From contig NZ_FNRJ01000025.1 in assembly GCF_900107855.1 (NCBI RefSeq), forward strand, positions 1 through 34,429: DNA of 34,429 nucleotides, read 5' to 3'. This document shows positions 7,678 to 16,944 of this stretch, piece by piece. How positions within the stretch are numbered: position 1 is the first letter of the stretch; every line of letters starts with the position of its first letter. Position numbers and translations under genes: made by a program. The stretch is from Marinobacterium iners DSM 11526 (GTDB lineage: Bacteria > Pseudomonadota > Gammaproteobacteria > Pseudomonadales > Balneatricaceae). Under the pieces are notes generated by a model that was not told where the DNA came from, searched no databases, and was given only the letters and a program-made list of their open reading frames with translations.

Positions 7678-8435
7678 CCACAGAGCTGATGCTTGAAACC
7701 GAGGGCCTGTGCAAATACTGGGGCGGGCTGAAAGCACTGGATGATATCTCTCTCCAGTTCCACGATAACCAACTGCACGGCATTGTCGGACCCAATGGTG
7801 CGGGTAAAAGCACCCTGCTGAACCTGTTGTGCGGCCACTACAAACCCACCAGCGGGCGGATTCTGCACAAGGGCGAGCCGATTGAGGCGATCAAGCCACA
7901 CGCTTTTGCCCGCCGGGGGATTGGTCGCAGCTTCCAGAAAACCAACATCTATCCGGGTGCCACCTGTCTGGAGAATTGTTGTGTGGCGGTACAGCGGCGC
8001 ATGGGCGGCAACTTCAATTTTCTGCGCTCACGCTACACCCAGAAAGTACTGGACGAGATCGCCACCGAGGCACTGGAAAAGGTTGGACTGGGTGCGCGGC
8101 GTGACGAAATCGCATCTCACATCAGTTACGGCGAACAGCGACAACTGGAGATCGCCATGGTGCTGGCAACAGCTCCCGAGGTTCTGCTGCTTGACGAACC
8201 GATGGCAGGCATGGGACACGAAGAGTCATTGCTGATCATCGAGCTGTTGAAAAAACTGAAACGGGAATACTGCATCGTGCTGGTCGAACACGACATGGAT
8301 GCAGTGTTCGAATTGTCGGACCAGCTCACGGTGATGGTGGACGGTCAGCATCTGATCACCGGCACCGTTGATGAGGTGCGCGATGATCCCCGCGTGAAGG
8401 AAGCCTATTTGGGCCAGGGCGACGAGGTATTCTGA
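7674..8435 (+). CDS. ABC importer ATPase, LivG type
   Basis: 253 residues. Walker A GPNGAGKST, Q-loop region around SFQKTNIYPGATCLENC, signature SYGEQRQLEIA, Walker B LLLDEPMAGM, and switch His in VLVEHDMDAV. It has the C-terminal extension typical of the branched-chain-type ATPases (DPRVKEAYLG). It energises import together with the LivF-type subunit. It overlaps the LivM gene by four bases and is followed after two bases by the LivF-type gene. Confidence 0.94.
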   Translation: MTTELMLETEGLCKYWGGLKALDDISLQFHDNQLHGIVGPNGAGKSTLLNLLCGHYKPTSGRILHKGEPIEAIKPHAFARRGIGRSFQKTNIYPGATCLENCCVAVQRRMGGNFNFLRSRYTQKVLDEIATEALEKVGLGARRDEIASHISYGEQRQLEIAMVLATAPEVLLLDEPMAGMGHEESLLIIELLKKLKREYCIVLVEHDMDAVFELSDQLTVMVDGQHLITGTVDEVRDDPRVKEAYLGQGDEVF

Positions 8436-8437
8436 AC

Positions 8438-9148
8438 ATGACGAAATTGCTGGAAGTAAAGGGGCTGCACAGCTTCTACGATGAAAGCCACATTCTGCAC
8501 GGTGTCAGCTTTGAGATTGAAGCCGGTCAGGCGGTGAGTCTCATGGGACGCAACGGCATGGGCAAGACCACCACGCTGAAATCGATCCTTGGGCTGGTTC
8601 AGCCACGCAGCGGTCATGTGTTCTTTAAGGGCGAGGAAATTTCTGCCCTGCCCACTTGGCAGCGGATGCGCAAGGACATCGCCTATGTTCCCGAAGGCCG
8701 AGGCATGTTTCACAACCTGACGGTAAAAGAGCATCTTGAAATGGCCGCACGCCCCAACAATCGAGGCGAGCAGCACTGGAATTACGAACGGGTACTGGAA
8801 ACCTTTCCGCGCCTGCAGGAACGATTGAGCAATCTGGGCACCCAGCTGTCCGGCGGTGAGCAGCAGATGCTGGCCATTGGCCGAGCGTTGGTCACCAATC
8901 CGGATCTGCTGATTCTGGACGAGGCCACCGAAGGTCTGGCGCCACTGATCCGCAAGGAGATCTGGGACGTGATTCGCACAATCAAGGAGAGTGGTATTTC
9001 CACCCTGATCGTAGACAAGAACATCCAGGTACTCAAGGAGCTGTGTGACCGGCATGTGGTGCTGGTCAAGGGCAAGGTCGTGTTCAACGACGACTCTGAA
9101 CAGCTGCTGTCACGGCTGGACGAGGTTGAGTCCTATCTCGGTGTCTGA
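8438..9148 (+). CDS. ABC importer ATPase, LivF type
   Basis: 236 residues, usual LivF length. Walker A GRNGMGKTT, signature LSGGEQQMLAIGRAL, Walker B LLILDEATEGLAP. In place of the common switch-His motif (EQN) it has LIVDKNIQVL, as in many LivF-type subunits. GAGG inside the end of the LivG-type gene serves as ribosome-binding site. Last transporter gene; 94 bases separate it from the IclR gene. Confidence 0.93.
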   Translation: MTKLLEVKGLHSFYDESHILHGVSFEIEAGQAVSLMGRNGMGKTTTLKSILGLVQPRSGHVFFKGEEISALPTWQRMRKDIAYVPEGRGMFHNLTVKEHLEMAARPNNRGEQHWNYERVLETFPRLQERLSNLGTQLSGGEQQMLAIGRALVTNPDLLILDEATEGLAPLIRKEIWDVIRTIKESGISTLIVDKNIQVLKELCDRHVVLVKGKVVFNDDSEQLLSRLDEVESYLGV

Positions 9149-9242
9149 GCCCTTCGCTACACTGCGCTTCGGGCTGATTCCGGCTCGGAGCGATTACTTG
9201 GTACAATCCCCTATTTGTGCAGCGCCACAGGGCCCCCACACT

Positions 9243-10067
9243 ATGACAGCAGACACTGAAAAACCCCCTGAAACGCTCCGCCAGGGAATTGGTTCTCTTG
9301 AAATCGGGCTACGCATTCTGAATACCATTGCAGAGTCGCCCAGACCCCTGACGCTGAAGAACCTGTCCGACCAACTTCAGCTATCACCCAGCCGGCTGCA
9401 CAAATACATCGTCAGTCTGCTGCGCATGGGCTACATCATGCATGACAACGGCAGCAGTTACACGCTGGGCAGATCCTGCCTGACCCTTGGCGTAGCGGCC
9501 ATCCGTCGCATCGATCCGATCAGGATGGCGTTCACGGCTGTTGAAGAACTCAATGAAACGACGGACAAGACCGTGTCGGTGACGGTCTGGAACGGCCAGG
9601 CGCCTCTGGTCATCAAATGGCTGGATGCCAGCCAGCCGGTCGCCGTCAACATTCGGCTCGGGCTGGAGCTGTCCCCCTTTTTCTCGGTGTCTGGCCGCAT
9701 CTTCCTGGCCAACCTGCCAGAGGAGCGACGCGAAGCCATGCTGGGCGCGTTTTTCCAGCAACCGCTGGCCCTGCCTCGCCATGGCGGCAAGTTGCTGCAG
9801 CGTGATGCATTCCGGGAGCATTTGGATCAGGTCAGACAGGACAACCTGTGCTGTTTCTACGGCGATTATCTGCCCGATCTGAATGTAGCTGCCAGTGCCA
9901 TCTTCGATATCAACGGCAATATATCGTCGGTCATCAGTTTGATGGGGATGGCAGGTGATACGGACATCCGTCCCGGCTCGACACTGCAACAGCAATTGAC
10001 GGGATGCGCCGAGCGGGTGACGCAAGCCATCTGCGGCCAGCAGCACCCCAAGCGGCACACCGGATAG
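9243..10067 (+). CDS. IclR-family transcriptional regulator
   Basis: 274 residues from the ATG at 9243; the frame is open further upstream but that part overlaps the importer ATPase gene and is not conserved-looking. N-terminal winged HTH at about 20-80 (GLRILNTIAESPRPLTLKNLSDQLQLSPSRLHKYIVSLLRMGYI), then an IclR effector domain (about 95-265). IclR proteins often control aromatic-acid catabolism (PcaR, PobR, CatR-type). Same direction as the importer, so it may be co-transcribed or have a promoter in the 94-base gap. A GC-rich imperfect hairpin (AGCCC...GGGCT, about 9148-9173) lies in that gap without a T run. Confidence 0.9.
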   Translation: MTADTEKPPETLRQGIGSLEIGLRILNTIAESPRPLTLKNLSDQLQLSPSRLHKYIVSLLRMGYIMHDNGSSYTLGRSCLTLGVAAIRRIDPIRMAFTAVEELNETTDKTVSVTVWNGQAPLVIKWLDASQPVAVNIRLGLELSPFFSVSGRIFLANLPEERREAMLGAFFQQPLALPRHGGKLLQRDAFREHLDQVRQDNLCCFYGDYLPDLNVAASAIFDINGNISSVISLMGMAGDTDIRPGSTLQQQLTGCAERVTQAICGQQHPKRHTG

Positions 10068-10111
10068 AGGGTGTGTCGCCTGTGGTCATTCAGCCACGAG
10101 GGGCAGCGCGG

Positions 10112-11077
10112 TCAACGCTTGCGGCGCAATGTCTCGGACGGCAACTCACCAAACATCTTGCGATAGTCGGACGAGAAACGGCCCAGGTGGGTGAAACCAT
10201 AGTCCAGCGCCACCTCGGTTACATTGCGTACCGCCTTGCCACTGACCAGCTCTTCTCGCAGGCTTTTCAGCTTCGACTGTTTGATAAATAGTTTAGGCGT
10301 CACATTGAAGTATTTGGCGAACAGATTATATACGGTGCGCACGCTGACATTACCGACTTGCGCCAGCTCTTCAACACTCAGATCATCACGGATATTGGCC
10401 TCGACATAGGCCAGCAGGTGGGAAAAGCTGCGATCATTGGCATGCAGATCGCGTCCCGAAGCCGCATTGCTGTCAAATTGCTGCAGCAGCTTGCGAATCA
10501 GGATATCGCGGTAGGGTAACTGCAGATGGCTCAGATCGAGTTCGGTGTCATTGGCCTCCAGCAGCAGCGCATCAAGCAACCGCATGAACCCAAGAGACTG
10601 CTCCAGCTCGATGACACGGCGTTCGAAACGAACGCCGCTGCGTGGCACCAACCCCGTCTGATCAAGGCAGACTTCCTTGACCAGCTCCTCAGGAACCTTG
10701 ACGATCACCTTTTCGCAATCCTCGGAGTAGGTCAGATCCATCTGCTCTCCGGGGTTCATCATCAGTGCCTGGCCCCGAAACAGACGCAGGTTCTCGTCTC
10801 GGAAGCGCCAGCGGCACTCGCCTCGGGTCACCACCTGGAAATGATAGATACCCTGTAGCTCAGGGCAGCGCACATTCACACAGCCACCATAGCTGATGGA
10901 GGACAATCCTAGCCCGGCAAAGTCCCGGTGGTTCAGTCGCGAGGCCGGTGAACGACTACACTCGCGATCGGCAAACTCAAGCTTGTGGTGTCCTACATGG
11001 CGATTGACGTATTCGGACACTTCCAGCGGGTGTGCCTGATCAAAAATCACTGCATTACTGAGCACGTTGGAGAACAT
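10112..11077 (-). CDS. AraC/XylS-family activator, XylS/BenR type
   Basis: 321 residues from the ATG at 11077, equal to XylS length; an in-frame GTG at 11086 is the alternative. The N-terminal effector/dimer domain shows the XylS-like segments EVSEYVNRHVGHH, ISYGGCVNV and DLTYSEDCEKVIVKVP. The C-terminal double HTH ends with ALDYGFTHLGRFSSDYR and FGELPSETLRR. XylS and BenR respond to benzoates and activate Pm/Pben through TGCA-N6-GGNTA half-sites. Such sites occur at 4431-4525 in front of xylE copy A and the ABC importer, making these the predicted targets. Convergent with the IclR gene. The effector is inferred to be a (substituted) benzoate. Confidence 0.9.
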   Translation of the reverse strand: MFSNVLSNAVIFDQAHPLEVSEYVNRHVGHHKLEFADRECSRSPASRLNHRDFAGLGLSSISYGGCVNVRCPELQGIYHFQVVTRGECRWRFRDENLRLFRGQALMMNPGEQMDLTYSEDCEKVIVKVPEELVKEVCLDQTGLVPRSGVRFERRVIELEQSLGFMRLLDALLLEANDTELDLSHLQLPYRDILIRKLLQQFDSNAASGRDLHANDRSFSHLLAYVEANIRDDLSVEELAQVGNVSVRTVYNLFAKYFNVTPKLFIKQSKLKSLREELVSGKAVRNVTEVALDYGFTHLGRFSSDYRKMFGELPSETLRRKR

Positions 11078-11115
11078 GGCTTGCACCGTATTTTGTAATT
11101 ATTGTTAACGGCTTA

Positions 11116-11143
11116 ATTATAGGTAAAAGCCTCCTCGATGCAA
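11116..11143 (-). promoter_or_regulatory. Candidate sigma-70 promoter of the XylS-type gene
   Basis: On the minus strand TTGCAT, 16 bases, then a perfect TATAAT (plus-strand 11116-11121) lies 39 bases upstream of the XylS-type ATG in the AT-rich gap after the LysR gene. The -35 is weak (3 of 6), typical for an activated or low-level promoter. Confidence 0.45.
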
Positions 11144-11163
11144 TGCCTGTTTTTTAATCAACG

Positions 11164-12060
11164 TCACTCGGCCATACCTGCCTCCATGTGCGCCACCTTG
11201 CCCATGACGAACTCGATAAAGGCCCGGGTTTTGACCGGCAGGCTTTCCCGGTGTGGATAGAGCATATGCATGGTCCGACCCTCCATCGACCACTGGGGCA
11301 GCAACTGGACCAACTCGCCCCGCTCCAGTTCTGCCGCGACAACGTAGCGTGGCATGCAACAGACACCCAGATTTTTCTTTACCGCATCCACGGCAAAGCG
11401 GATCTCATCGGTTCGCAAATGGGCGTGTGGGGTGAAGGTAATCGCGTGTCCATCCGGGTCCATGAAACGCCAGAACGCCGAACGCTTGAGCACCACCAGC
11501 GGCAGCTTGCTCAACTCTTCCGGTCGCTGTGGAGCACCATGGCGTGCAACCAGTTCAGGCGTGGCCACCACGACCATCTCGGTACTGAGCAGAGGACGCA
11601 TCACCCAGTCATTGAGGGTGACTTTGCCCAGTCGAAAGGCGATATCAATGCTGTTTTTCACCAGATCCACGTTCTCGTTGCTGAGAAACATCTCGACACT
11701 GATGCGCGGGTTCATCTCCATAAACTCAAACACCCAGTTCTTGACGTAATGATGCCCAAGGGTCAATGGTGCGGTAATTTTGATGTCACCCGACATGGAG
11801 GACAGTTCAGTGTTCACATCCTCGGTGCGCATCTCCAGCTCGGTCACAACGCTGGATAGGCTGTTGTAAAAACGCTGACCGGACTCCGTCAGGCCGAATT
11901 TTTTGGAACTACGATGTACCAGCTTGTAGCCAAGATCCTGCTCGAACGCCTGCAACCGACGCGACAGGGTTGAAGTCGGAATATCCAGATAGCGCGCCGC
12001 CGCCACCAGACTTCCCTTCTCAACCACCTTGATGAAGTAGTACAGATCCTGATAGTTCAT
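11164..12060 (-). CDS. LysR-family transcriptional regulator
   Basis: 298 residues from the ATG at 12060 (MNYQDLYYFIKVVEKG); the 27-codon upstream extension does not look like LysR sequence. HTH at about 1-60 (GSLVAAARYLDIPTSTLSRRLQAFEQDLGYKL), effector domain about 90-290. Its HTH has the PTSTLSRRL form of the large subfamily that often controls divergent oxidoreductase genes. It is divergent from the ABM-domain and luciferase-like genes with a 168-base gap, which it probably regulates. Inducer unknown. Confidence 0.9.
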   Translation of the reverse strand: MNYQDLYYFIKVVEKGSLVAAARYLDIPTSTLSRRLQAFEQDLGYKLVHRSSKKFGLTESGQRFYNSLSSVVTELEMRTEDVNTELSSMSGDIKITAPLTLGHHYVKNWVFEFMEMNPRISVEMFLSNENVDLVKNSIDIAFRLGKVTLNDWVMRPLLSTEMVVVATPELVARHGAPQRPEELSKLPLVVLKRSAFWRFMDPDGHAITFTPHAHLRTDEIRFAVDAVKKNLGVCCMPRYVVAAELERGELVQLLPQWSMEGRTMHMLYPHRESLPVKTRAFIEFVMGKVAHMEAGMAE

Positions 12061-12145
12061 AGTGTAATTCTCAAAAATGAAATCACGCCGTCCCGCGCAG
12101 CGTGTGGATAAATATCCCTGAACGCCTATATTGAGCATCATTGGG

Positions 12146-12161
12146 CGGATCGTGCAATCCG
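12146..12161. promoter_or_regulatory. Candidate operator between LysR and the ABM gene
   Basis: A perfect dyad CGGAT-CGTGCA-ATCCG lies midway in the 168-base divergent gap. The position suits a LysR-type site, but only the symmetry supports it. Confidence 0.35.
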
Positions 12162-12228
12162 AATCGTCTGATGCTACACCACTCGGCTTCGGCTTTCCCC
12201 ACTCATTTTCGGGATTCAGGACATCAAC

Positions 12229-12816
12229 ATGTCAGACCAGACTTCAGCGGACAACAGTATCAACCCCGTTACAGTGGTAATCTCCCGTCGCGTCGTCAAG
12301 GGCCAGGAAGCCGAATTCGAACGCCTCAGCAGTCAGATGACCGAACGTGCGGCGCGTTACCCCGGTTACCTCGGCGCCAGCATGTTTCGTCCTGCGAGTT
12401 CCGACGATCCCGAGTACCGCATCATTTTCAAGTTCAACGATGAAACGACTCTGTCAGCCTGGCAGCAGTCGTCCGAGCGCGCCGAGATTCTGGAGCAGAT
12501 CGAGCCTTTGCTGGTAGCCCCGAGTCAGGTGGAAACCACCTCCGGCATCATCAACTGGTTCACCCTGCCCGGCCACAACCCGGTGAAGCCGCCACCCAAA
12601 TACAAAATGACCTTTGTCAGCTGGTTGGCGCTTTACCCCACCGTCACCATCATCTTTCTGCTGTTTGGCGACCTGTTGGCACAAGTACCACTGCTGTTGC
12701 GCACCATGCTGATTACAGCCGTGGTGATGGTGGCCATGTCCTATCTGCTGATGCCGCGTTTCACTCGATGGTTCGCCTTTTGGCTGTTCCCCAAGCGAGA
12801 ACAGAACGAGCGCTAA
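12229..12816 (+). CDS. Membrane-anchored ABM-domain (antibiotic biosynthesis monooxygenase-like) protein
   Basis: 195 residues. The N-terminal half (about 13-105) has the ferredoxin-like ABM fold pattern VTVVISRRVVKGQEAEFERL...YPGYLGASMFRP...YRIIFKFNDETTLSAWQQS. The C-terminal half has two membrane helices (about 128-148 and 155-175) separated by a short loop, ending in a basic tail. The soluble domain is therefore probably tethered to the inner membrane. Such ABM proteins without known substrate are widespread in proteobacteria. The ATG at 12229 follows AGGACATCAAC. 39 bases before the luciferase-like gene and probably co-transcribed with it. Confidence 0.8.
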   Translation: MSDQTSADNSINPVTVVISRRVVKGQEAEFERLSSQMTERAARYPGYLGASMFRPASSDDPEYRIIFKFNDETTLSAWQQSSERAEILEQIEPLLVAPSQVETTSGIINWFTLPGHNPVKPPPKYKMTFVSWLALYPTVTIIFLLFGDLLAQVPLLLRTMLITAVVMVAMSYLLMPRFTRWFAFWLFPKREQNER

Positions 12817-12855
12817 GCTCGGTTGTACGTCCGGACCAAGAATTCAGGAACTCCC

Positions 12856-13866
12856 ATGACCCTAAAACTGACCGTTGTTGACCAATCTCCCGTGCAGGGT
12901 CTGCCTGCAAACGTTTCACCCGTTGCCCTGACGGTTGAGCTGGCTCAGGCCTGCGATCGGTTGGGCTATCACCGTTACTGGCTGGCCGAGCACCACAACA
13001 GCATCAACTTTGCCGGCCCCTGCCCGGAGATACTGATCAGCCACATCGCCAGTGTGACCGAACGGATTCGTGTCGGCAGCGGGGGGGTCATGTTGACCCA
13101 CTACAGCCCTTACAAGGTCGCTGAACAGTTCAGCATGCTGGAAACGCTCTATCCCGGTCGTATCGATCTGGGCATCGGACGGGCACCAGGGGGTGACGCG
13201 CTGGCATCACATGCGCTGGCCTACCCCGCCCAGCCGGGGCTGGAAGACTATGCTGAGCAATCCTGGCTACTGCAGAACCTGCTGCACCACAGCCTGCCTG
13301 AAGGCCATGCCTACAAGGGACTGCAGGTCATGCCGGGACAGCCGGCCATACCACAAACCTGGATGTTGGGATCAAGCGGTGGCAGTGCCGGGCTGGCTGG
13401 TCAGGTCGGCATGAAGATGTGTCTGGCCCTGTTCATCAGCCCCGAACCGGCCCCGCCCAGCGTCATCAGCGAATACAAGCAGGCCTGGCGTGAGGCGGGA
13501 CACTCTGGCCAACCTGAAGCCAGCATTGCGGTGGCGGCACTCTGTGCCGACAGCCGTGAAGAAGCCGAATATTTGGCAGCCCCCGCCGTGTACTGGAAGG
13601 TCAAGGCGTTCCGTCAGGGCATCCGTGAGGTGGTCAAGCATCCCGACGAGGCCCTGCGCCTGAAGCAGAGTCTGAGCCCGGCTGATCAGGCTTTCTTTGA
13701 TGCGGTTCTGAACTCAATGATACTGGGAACCGCTGAAGAGTGTGCCGATCAGATCAGCCGCGTTGCGGATCAATACCGCTCCGATGAAGTGGGCGTTGTG
13801 ACGGTCACTCATGATTACAGTGATCGTCTGAGCAGTTACGAGCGGCTGGCCGGGGCTCTACTCTGA
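12856..13866 (+). CDS. LLM-class (luciferase-like) flavin-dependent oxidoreductase, MsnO8 type
   Basis: 336 residues from the ATG at 12856 (AGGAA upstream); the upstream in-frame extension is rejected. Bacterial luciferase-like TIM barrel: VDQSPVQ at the N-terminus, CDRLGYHRYWLAEHHNS, RIRVGSGGVMLTHYSPYKVAEQF, LYPGRIDLGIGRAPGGD, WMLGSSGGSAGLA. This pattern is that of the MsnO8/YwfI-like subgroup, which uses reduced FMN or F420-like chemistry; substrate unknown. It follows the ABM gene and ends at a strong hairpin shared with cynS. Confidence 0.9.
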   Translation: MTLKLTVVDQSPVQGLPANVSPVALTVELAQACDRLGYHRYWLAEHHNSINFAGPCPEILISHIASVTERIRVGSGGVMLTHYSPYKVAEQFSMLETLYPGRIDLGIGRAPGGDALASHALAYPAQPGLEDYAEQSWLLQNLLHHSLPEGHAYKGLQVMPGQPAIPQTWMLGSSGGSAGLAGQVGMKMCLALFISPEPAPPSVISEYKQAWREAGHSGQPEASIAVAALCADSREEAEYLAAPAVYWKVKAFRQGIREVVKHPDEALRLKQSLSPADQAFFDAVLNSMILGTAEECADQISRVADQYRSDEVGVVTVTHDYSDRLSSYERLAGALL

Positions 13867-13893
13867 ACCTTTGACCGACCCCGAGCGCGTATA

Positions 13894-13928
13894 ACGAAGG
13901 GGCGTCACGTAGTGTGACGCCCCTTCGT
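13894..13928. terminator. Bidirectional hairpin terminator between the LLM gene and cynS
   Basis: A perfect 15-bp stem (ACGAAGGGGCGTCAC / GTGACGCCCCTTCGT) with a 5-base loop GTAGT sits in the 74-base gap between two convergent genes. T runs are short on both sides, so termination strength is uncertain, but placement and stability fit. Confidence 0.75.
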
Positions 13929-13940
13929 ATTAACGGTTGG

Positions 13941-14390
13941 TCAATATGACTTGTACGGCAGGAACTTGCCGGACAGCACCACGTTGACGCGGTCTCCGTT
14001 GGGGTTTTCTTCACGCTGGATATCCATGGAGAAATCGATGGCGCTCATGATGCCGTCACCGAACTCCTCATGGATCAGCTCCTTGATGGTGCTGCCGTAG
14101 ACACTGACCACTTCATACCAACGATAGATCAGCGGATCGGTGGGCACGGCACTGGGCAGTGATCCCTTGTAGGGCACAACTTGCAGCCAGGCAATGGCCT
14201 CATCCGACAAACCAAATATTTCGCCAACCGTTTCAGCCTGCTGCTTGTTGAACGTCATCTGGCCCAGACAGCCTGCAGTCGTCCACTCCTTCGACAGTCC
14301 GATGGCATCAGCCACCTGTTTCCACTGAATGCCCTTACTCACCTTGGCGGCGAGGATCATCTGAGTTACTTCTTCACGGGTACTGATCAT
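13941..14390 (-). CDS. cynS: Cyanate hydratase (cyanase)
   Basis: 149 residues from the ATG at 14390 (MISTREEV); 22 upstream in-frame codons are rejected as non-homologous. CynS converts cyanate and bicarbonate to carbamate and CO2, and the carbamate decays to NH3 and CO2. Catalytic Arg90, Glu93 and Ser116 are present in PLIYRWYEVVSVYG and FGDGIMSAIDF, with the family N-terminal helical domain before them. It is the last gene of an operon with the rubredoxin-reductase gene (34-base gap), not next to a cynR or carbonic-anhydrase gene. This makes its job here most likely the removal of cyanate produced by the upstream enzymes. Confidence 0.96.
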   Translation of the reverse strand: MISTREEVTQMILAAKVSKGIQWKQVADAIGLSKEWTTAGCLGQMTFNKQQAETVGEIFGLSDEAIAWLQVVPYKGSLPSAVPTDPLIYRWYEVVSVYGSTIKELIHEEFGDGIMSAIDFSMDIQREENPNGDRVNVVLSGKFLPYKSY

Positions 14391-14424
14391 GATGTTCACC
14401 TTCGTATGGACGATAACGTTGTGT

Positions 14425-15780
14425 TCAGGCCGCTCGACTGTGCCGAGGCTGACCAATATTCAGTGTGGCGACGACTTCCTCTCCCATGCGCTGCTGCATG
14501 ATCATGCTGTCGTCACTTTTGTGGCTGATCTCCCAGTGCCCATCGGGCTGCGGTACGCCGTGCAATACCAGAGGCAAGGCTCGGGTCTTGAGCCGAATTA
14601 CGGGCATCTTGTGCTGATAGGACGAGGGCTCCCGCCCAAGTACCGCGGCTGCCACTGCGCGCGCCTGGTGCTGAATCGGCTCAATGAAGCGGCAGGGTTG
14701 ACCATCCAGGCTGATGCAGTCGCCCAATCCATAGATGAACGCATCACTGCTGCGCATGTTTTCATCCACCACAATCCCTGCGTTGAACGCCAATCCAGCC
14801 TGACGCGCAAGGCGGCTGTCGGTTTTCAATCCCGTCGCGGCAATCACCTGATCGACTTCCAGCGTTTCTCCACTCTCAAGTCGGATCTGTTTGCGGCCGT
14901 TTTCAGCACAGACATCGGCAATCTGACTCGAGGGCCGATAGATCACGCCCTGTGCCGCAAGACTGTCTTGCAATGCTTCACCCGCTTCGGGCGGAATCAG
15001 TCCGGTCAGCGGCAGAGGCTGACGGTCCAGCAACGTGACCCGATGCCCGGCTCGGGTGAGGTCTTCTGCCAGTTCACAGCCCACCATGCCGGCTCCGACG
15101 ATGGCAACCTGCTGCGGTCCGATGGCCAGCTGCTGCTGCAGTCCACTCCATCCTGCCAGGTCGTTGACACGCCAGCAGAGAGAGGCCGGCAGTTCATCAG
15201 GCAAGGCGGGCCTGGCACCCTGAGCCAGTACCAGATGGCTATAGGTCAGAGTGCCACGTGTGGTACGCAGCTCCCGCCGCGTCGCACTGATGCCAACGAC
15301 AAAAGTCTCGCTGAGCAAGCGCACGCCCAAACGACAGGCAGCATCCACTGCGGTTTCCTTGATCAGCGCTTCGGTTTGCAGGCCACGGCTGAGCGCCACT
15401 GAAAGCTCCGGCTTGTGATAGCGATTGGCGCTGCAGGCACTGACCATAGTGATCGGCGTCTCCCCATCCAAACTGCGAATCGCTTCAACAACGGACCAGC
15501 CTGCAATACCGCCACCCACAACAACAATCCCGGGGCGATTGTTACTAACTGCACCAACCGGCGCAGCAGCCGTTACCACCTGAGCCTCCAGCAGCTCGAA
15601 ATCGGTTTTGGTCACGCCGCACAGCGGGCATTCCCAGTCATCGGGTATATCTTCAAAGCGGGTACCCGGTGCCAGCCCACTGTCCGGATCACCCAGCTCT
15701 TCATCGTAAATCAGGCCACAGGCCAGGCAGATATACTGCTGCCAGAGGCGCTCTTCGGGGTTGAATACATCTGTGCTCAT
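14425..15780 (-). CDS. Rubredoxin-rubredoxin reductase fusion (FAD/NAD oxidoreductase)
   Basis: 451 residues. Residues 15-62 form a rubredoxin with four Fe-binding Cys (18, 21, 51, 54: CLACG and CPLCG). From about 84 on is a pyridine nucleotide-disulfide oxidoreductase domain with FAD motif [12 protein letters not shown] motif [10 protein letters not shown] and second FAD motif FIYGLGDC. It would pass electrons from NAD(P)H through FAD to its own rubredoxin and on to an oxygenase or peroxide-type acceptor. Alkane systems use the same partners as separate or fused proteins, but no AlkB is present. It overlaps the acyl-CoA-dehydrogenase-like gene by four bases, so it is probably its electron-transfer partner (inference). 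Confidence 0.92.
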   Translation of the reverse strand: MSTDVFNPEERLWQQYICLACGLIYDEELGDPDSGLAPGTRFEDIPDDWECPLCGVTKTDFELLEAQVVTAAAPVGAVSNNRPGIVVVGGGIAGWSVVEAIRSLDGETPITMVSACSANRYHKPELSVALSRGLQTEALIKETAVDAACRLGVRLLSETFVVGISATRRELRTTRGTLTYSHLVLAQGARPALPDELPASLCWRVNDLAGWSGLQQQLAIGPQQVAIVGAGMVGCELAEDLTRAGHRVTLLDRQPLPLTGLIPPEAGEALQDSLAAQGVIYRPSSQIADVCAENGRKQIRLESGETLEVDQVIAATGLKTDSRLARQAGLAFNAGIVVDENMRSSDAFIYGLGDCISLDGQPCRFIEPIQHQARAVAAAVLGREPSSYQHKMPVIRLKTRALPLVLHGVPQPDGHWEISHKSDDSMIMQQRMGEEVVATLNIGQPRHSRAA

Positions 15781-16916
15781 GCCGGCACCTCCTCCTGCAT
15801 CAACTTGGCCATCTCCCAGCGCAGATGCTTGATAGCCGGAGTGACGATGGCCACAAAATGCGCTTCCCGGATGCGTCGCTGCGGCGCAGAGTTCATCAGA
15901 TAGCCACGGGCCCCCTGATGCAGAAGAGCTGACTGTGACGCCTTCAGTGACAGCTCTGCGCCGTGTGCTCGCAGTTCCAACACATCAAGCAGATAATCCT
16001 TGCTGCCATCGAAGGGGGTTTGAGCCAGTACGCCGGCGCGAGCGGCCACTTCATCGAACTCGGCCTGCAGCTCATCCGGACGGTTGTGCAGGTACTGATT
16101 GACGTGACCCAGTTGATTTTCCACATCTCGAATGGAGTCGATGGACCCTTGAATCACACCGGCGGCAATACCAACCTGCAGCAGAACAAATGCCGCTCGG
16201 ATACGCTGGATAAACGGCCTTGCCGGATCAGCGATGATTTGGTCTTCGCTGACAAAGTAGTTATCCAGAGGTACGGCCCAGGTGCTGGTGCCCTCCATGC
16301 CGGAAAACTCCGGGCAGGGCCTTAACGGCACCCGCTCATCAATATCCAGCAGGAACATCACTTCATGTGAACGACTGCCATCGGCACGATCAACAGCAGC
16401 AATGGCACCACAATACTGTCCCTGGCCGATATGACTGACCCAAGGCAACGTGCCACTCACGCTGTAGCCACCCGGCACCTTTTTCGCCTTAAGCGCCATT
16501 TTTTCGATGCCGGTCAGCGCTTTCATCGGGTTGGAGAGCCCGGTACCGCCGAATGTGCGGCCTGCAACATGATCGTCCAGACGCGCCAGCAGTGCCGGAT
16601 TGCCGGACTGCTCCATGTACAGGCCGCAGACATCATGGCACCAGGTCATGAAGCCGGTGGAACCACAGTGGCGACTGACTTCCTGCATGGTGGCAAGCGC
16701 AAGACCAAAGCGACCGCCATGCTGATTCAGATGCGCGGCAAAGGCTCCTGCCTGACCGAGGTCTGCCATGATGTCGGTCGGGTAATAACCCTCATGGTCG
16801 ATACGGTAGGCGGCGGGAGCCAGCTGTTCCCGAGCGACTTTGGCTACATCAGCCAGCACCTGGGCATCATCGGCCCAAGGGGTGAAAAGCGGGGTGGATA
16901 CGGCGACGTTATTCAT
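15777..16916 (-). CDS. Acyl-CoA dehydrogenase-like flavoprotein (possible monooxygenase)
   Basis: 379 residues. It has the acyl-CoA dehydrogenase fold order: N-terminal helical domain, middle beta domain with GGTGLSNPM and [14 protein letters not shown] (in place of the usual TEP-G-GSD and LNG-K-WITN), and C-terminal helical domain with GARGYL. The motifs are divergent, as in SfnB/DszC-type flavin-dependent members that oxygenate non-CoA substrates. No beta-oxidation neighbours are present. AGGAGAGG precedes the ATG at 16916. Operon position between the OsmC-like gene and the rubredoxin reductase suggests an oxidation yielding a cyanate precursor (inference). A genuine dehydrogenase role cannot be excluded. 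Confidence 0.85.
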   Translation of the reverse strand: MNNVAVSTPLFTPWADDAQVLADVAKVAREQLAPAAYRIDHEGYYPTDIMADLGQAGAFAAHLNQHGGRFGLALATMQEVSRHCGSTGFMTWCHDVCGLYMEQSGNPALLARLDDHVAGRTFGGTGLSNPMKALTGIEKMALKAKKVPGGYSVSGTLPWVSHIGQGQYCGAIAAVDRADGSRSHEVMFLLDIDERVPLRPCPEFSGMEGTSTWAVPLDNYFVSEDQIIADPARPFIQRIRAAFVLLQVGIAAGVIQGSIDSIRDVENQLGHVNQYLHNRPDELQAEFDEVAARAGVLAQTPFDGSKDYLLDVLELRAHGAELSLKASQSALLHQGARGYLMNSAPQRRIREAHFVAIVTPAIKHLRWEMAKLMQEEVPA

Positions 16917-16944
16917 GGCATTCCTCTCCTGTCAGGTATTGGGC

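Noticed and set aside
9045-9242. Upstream extension of the IclR gene into the ATPase gene
   Set aside because: The 66 codons overlap the importer ATPase out of frame and precede a typical IclR N-terminus.
14391-14456. Upstream extension of cyanase
   Set aside because: The extra 22 residues do not resemble CynS; the ATG at 14390 gives the family length and N-terminus.
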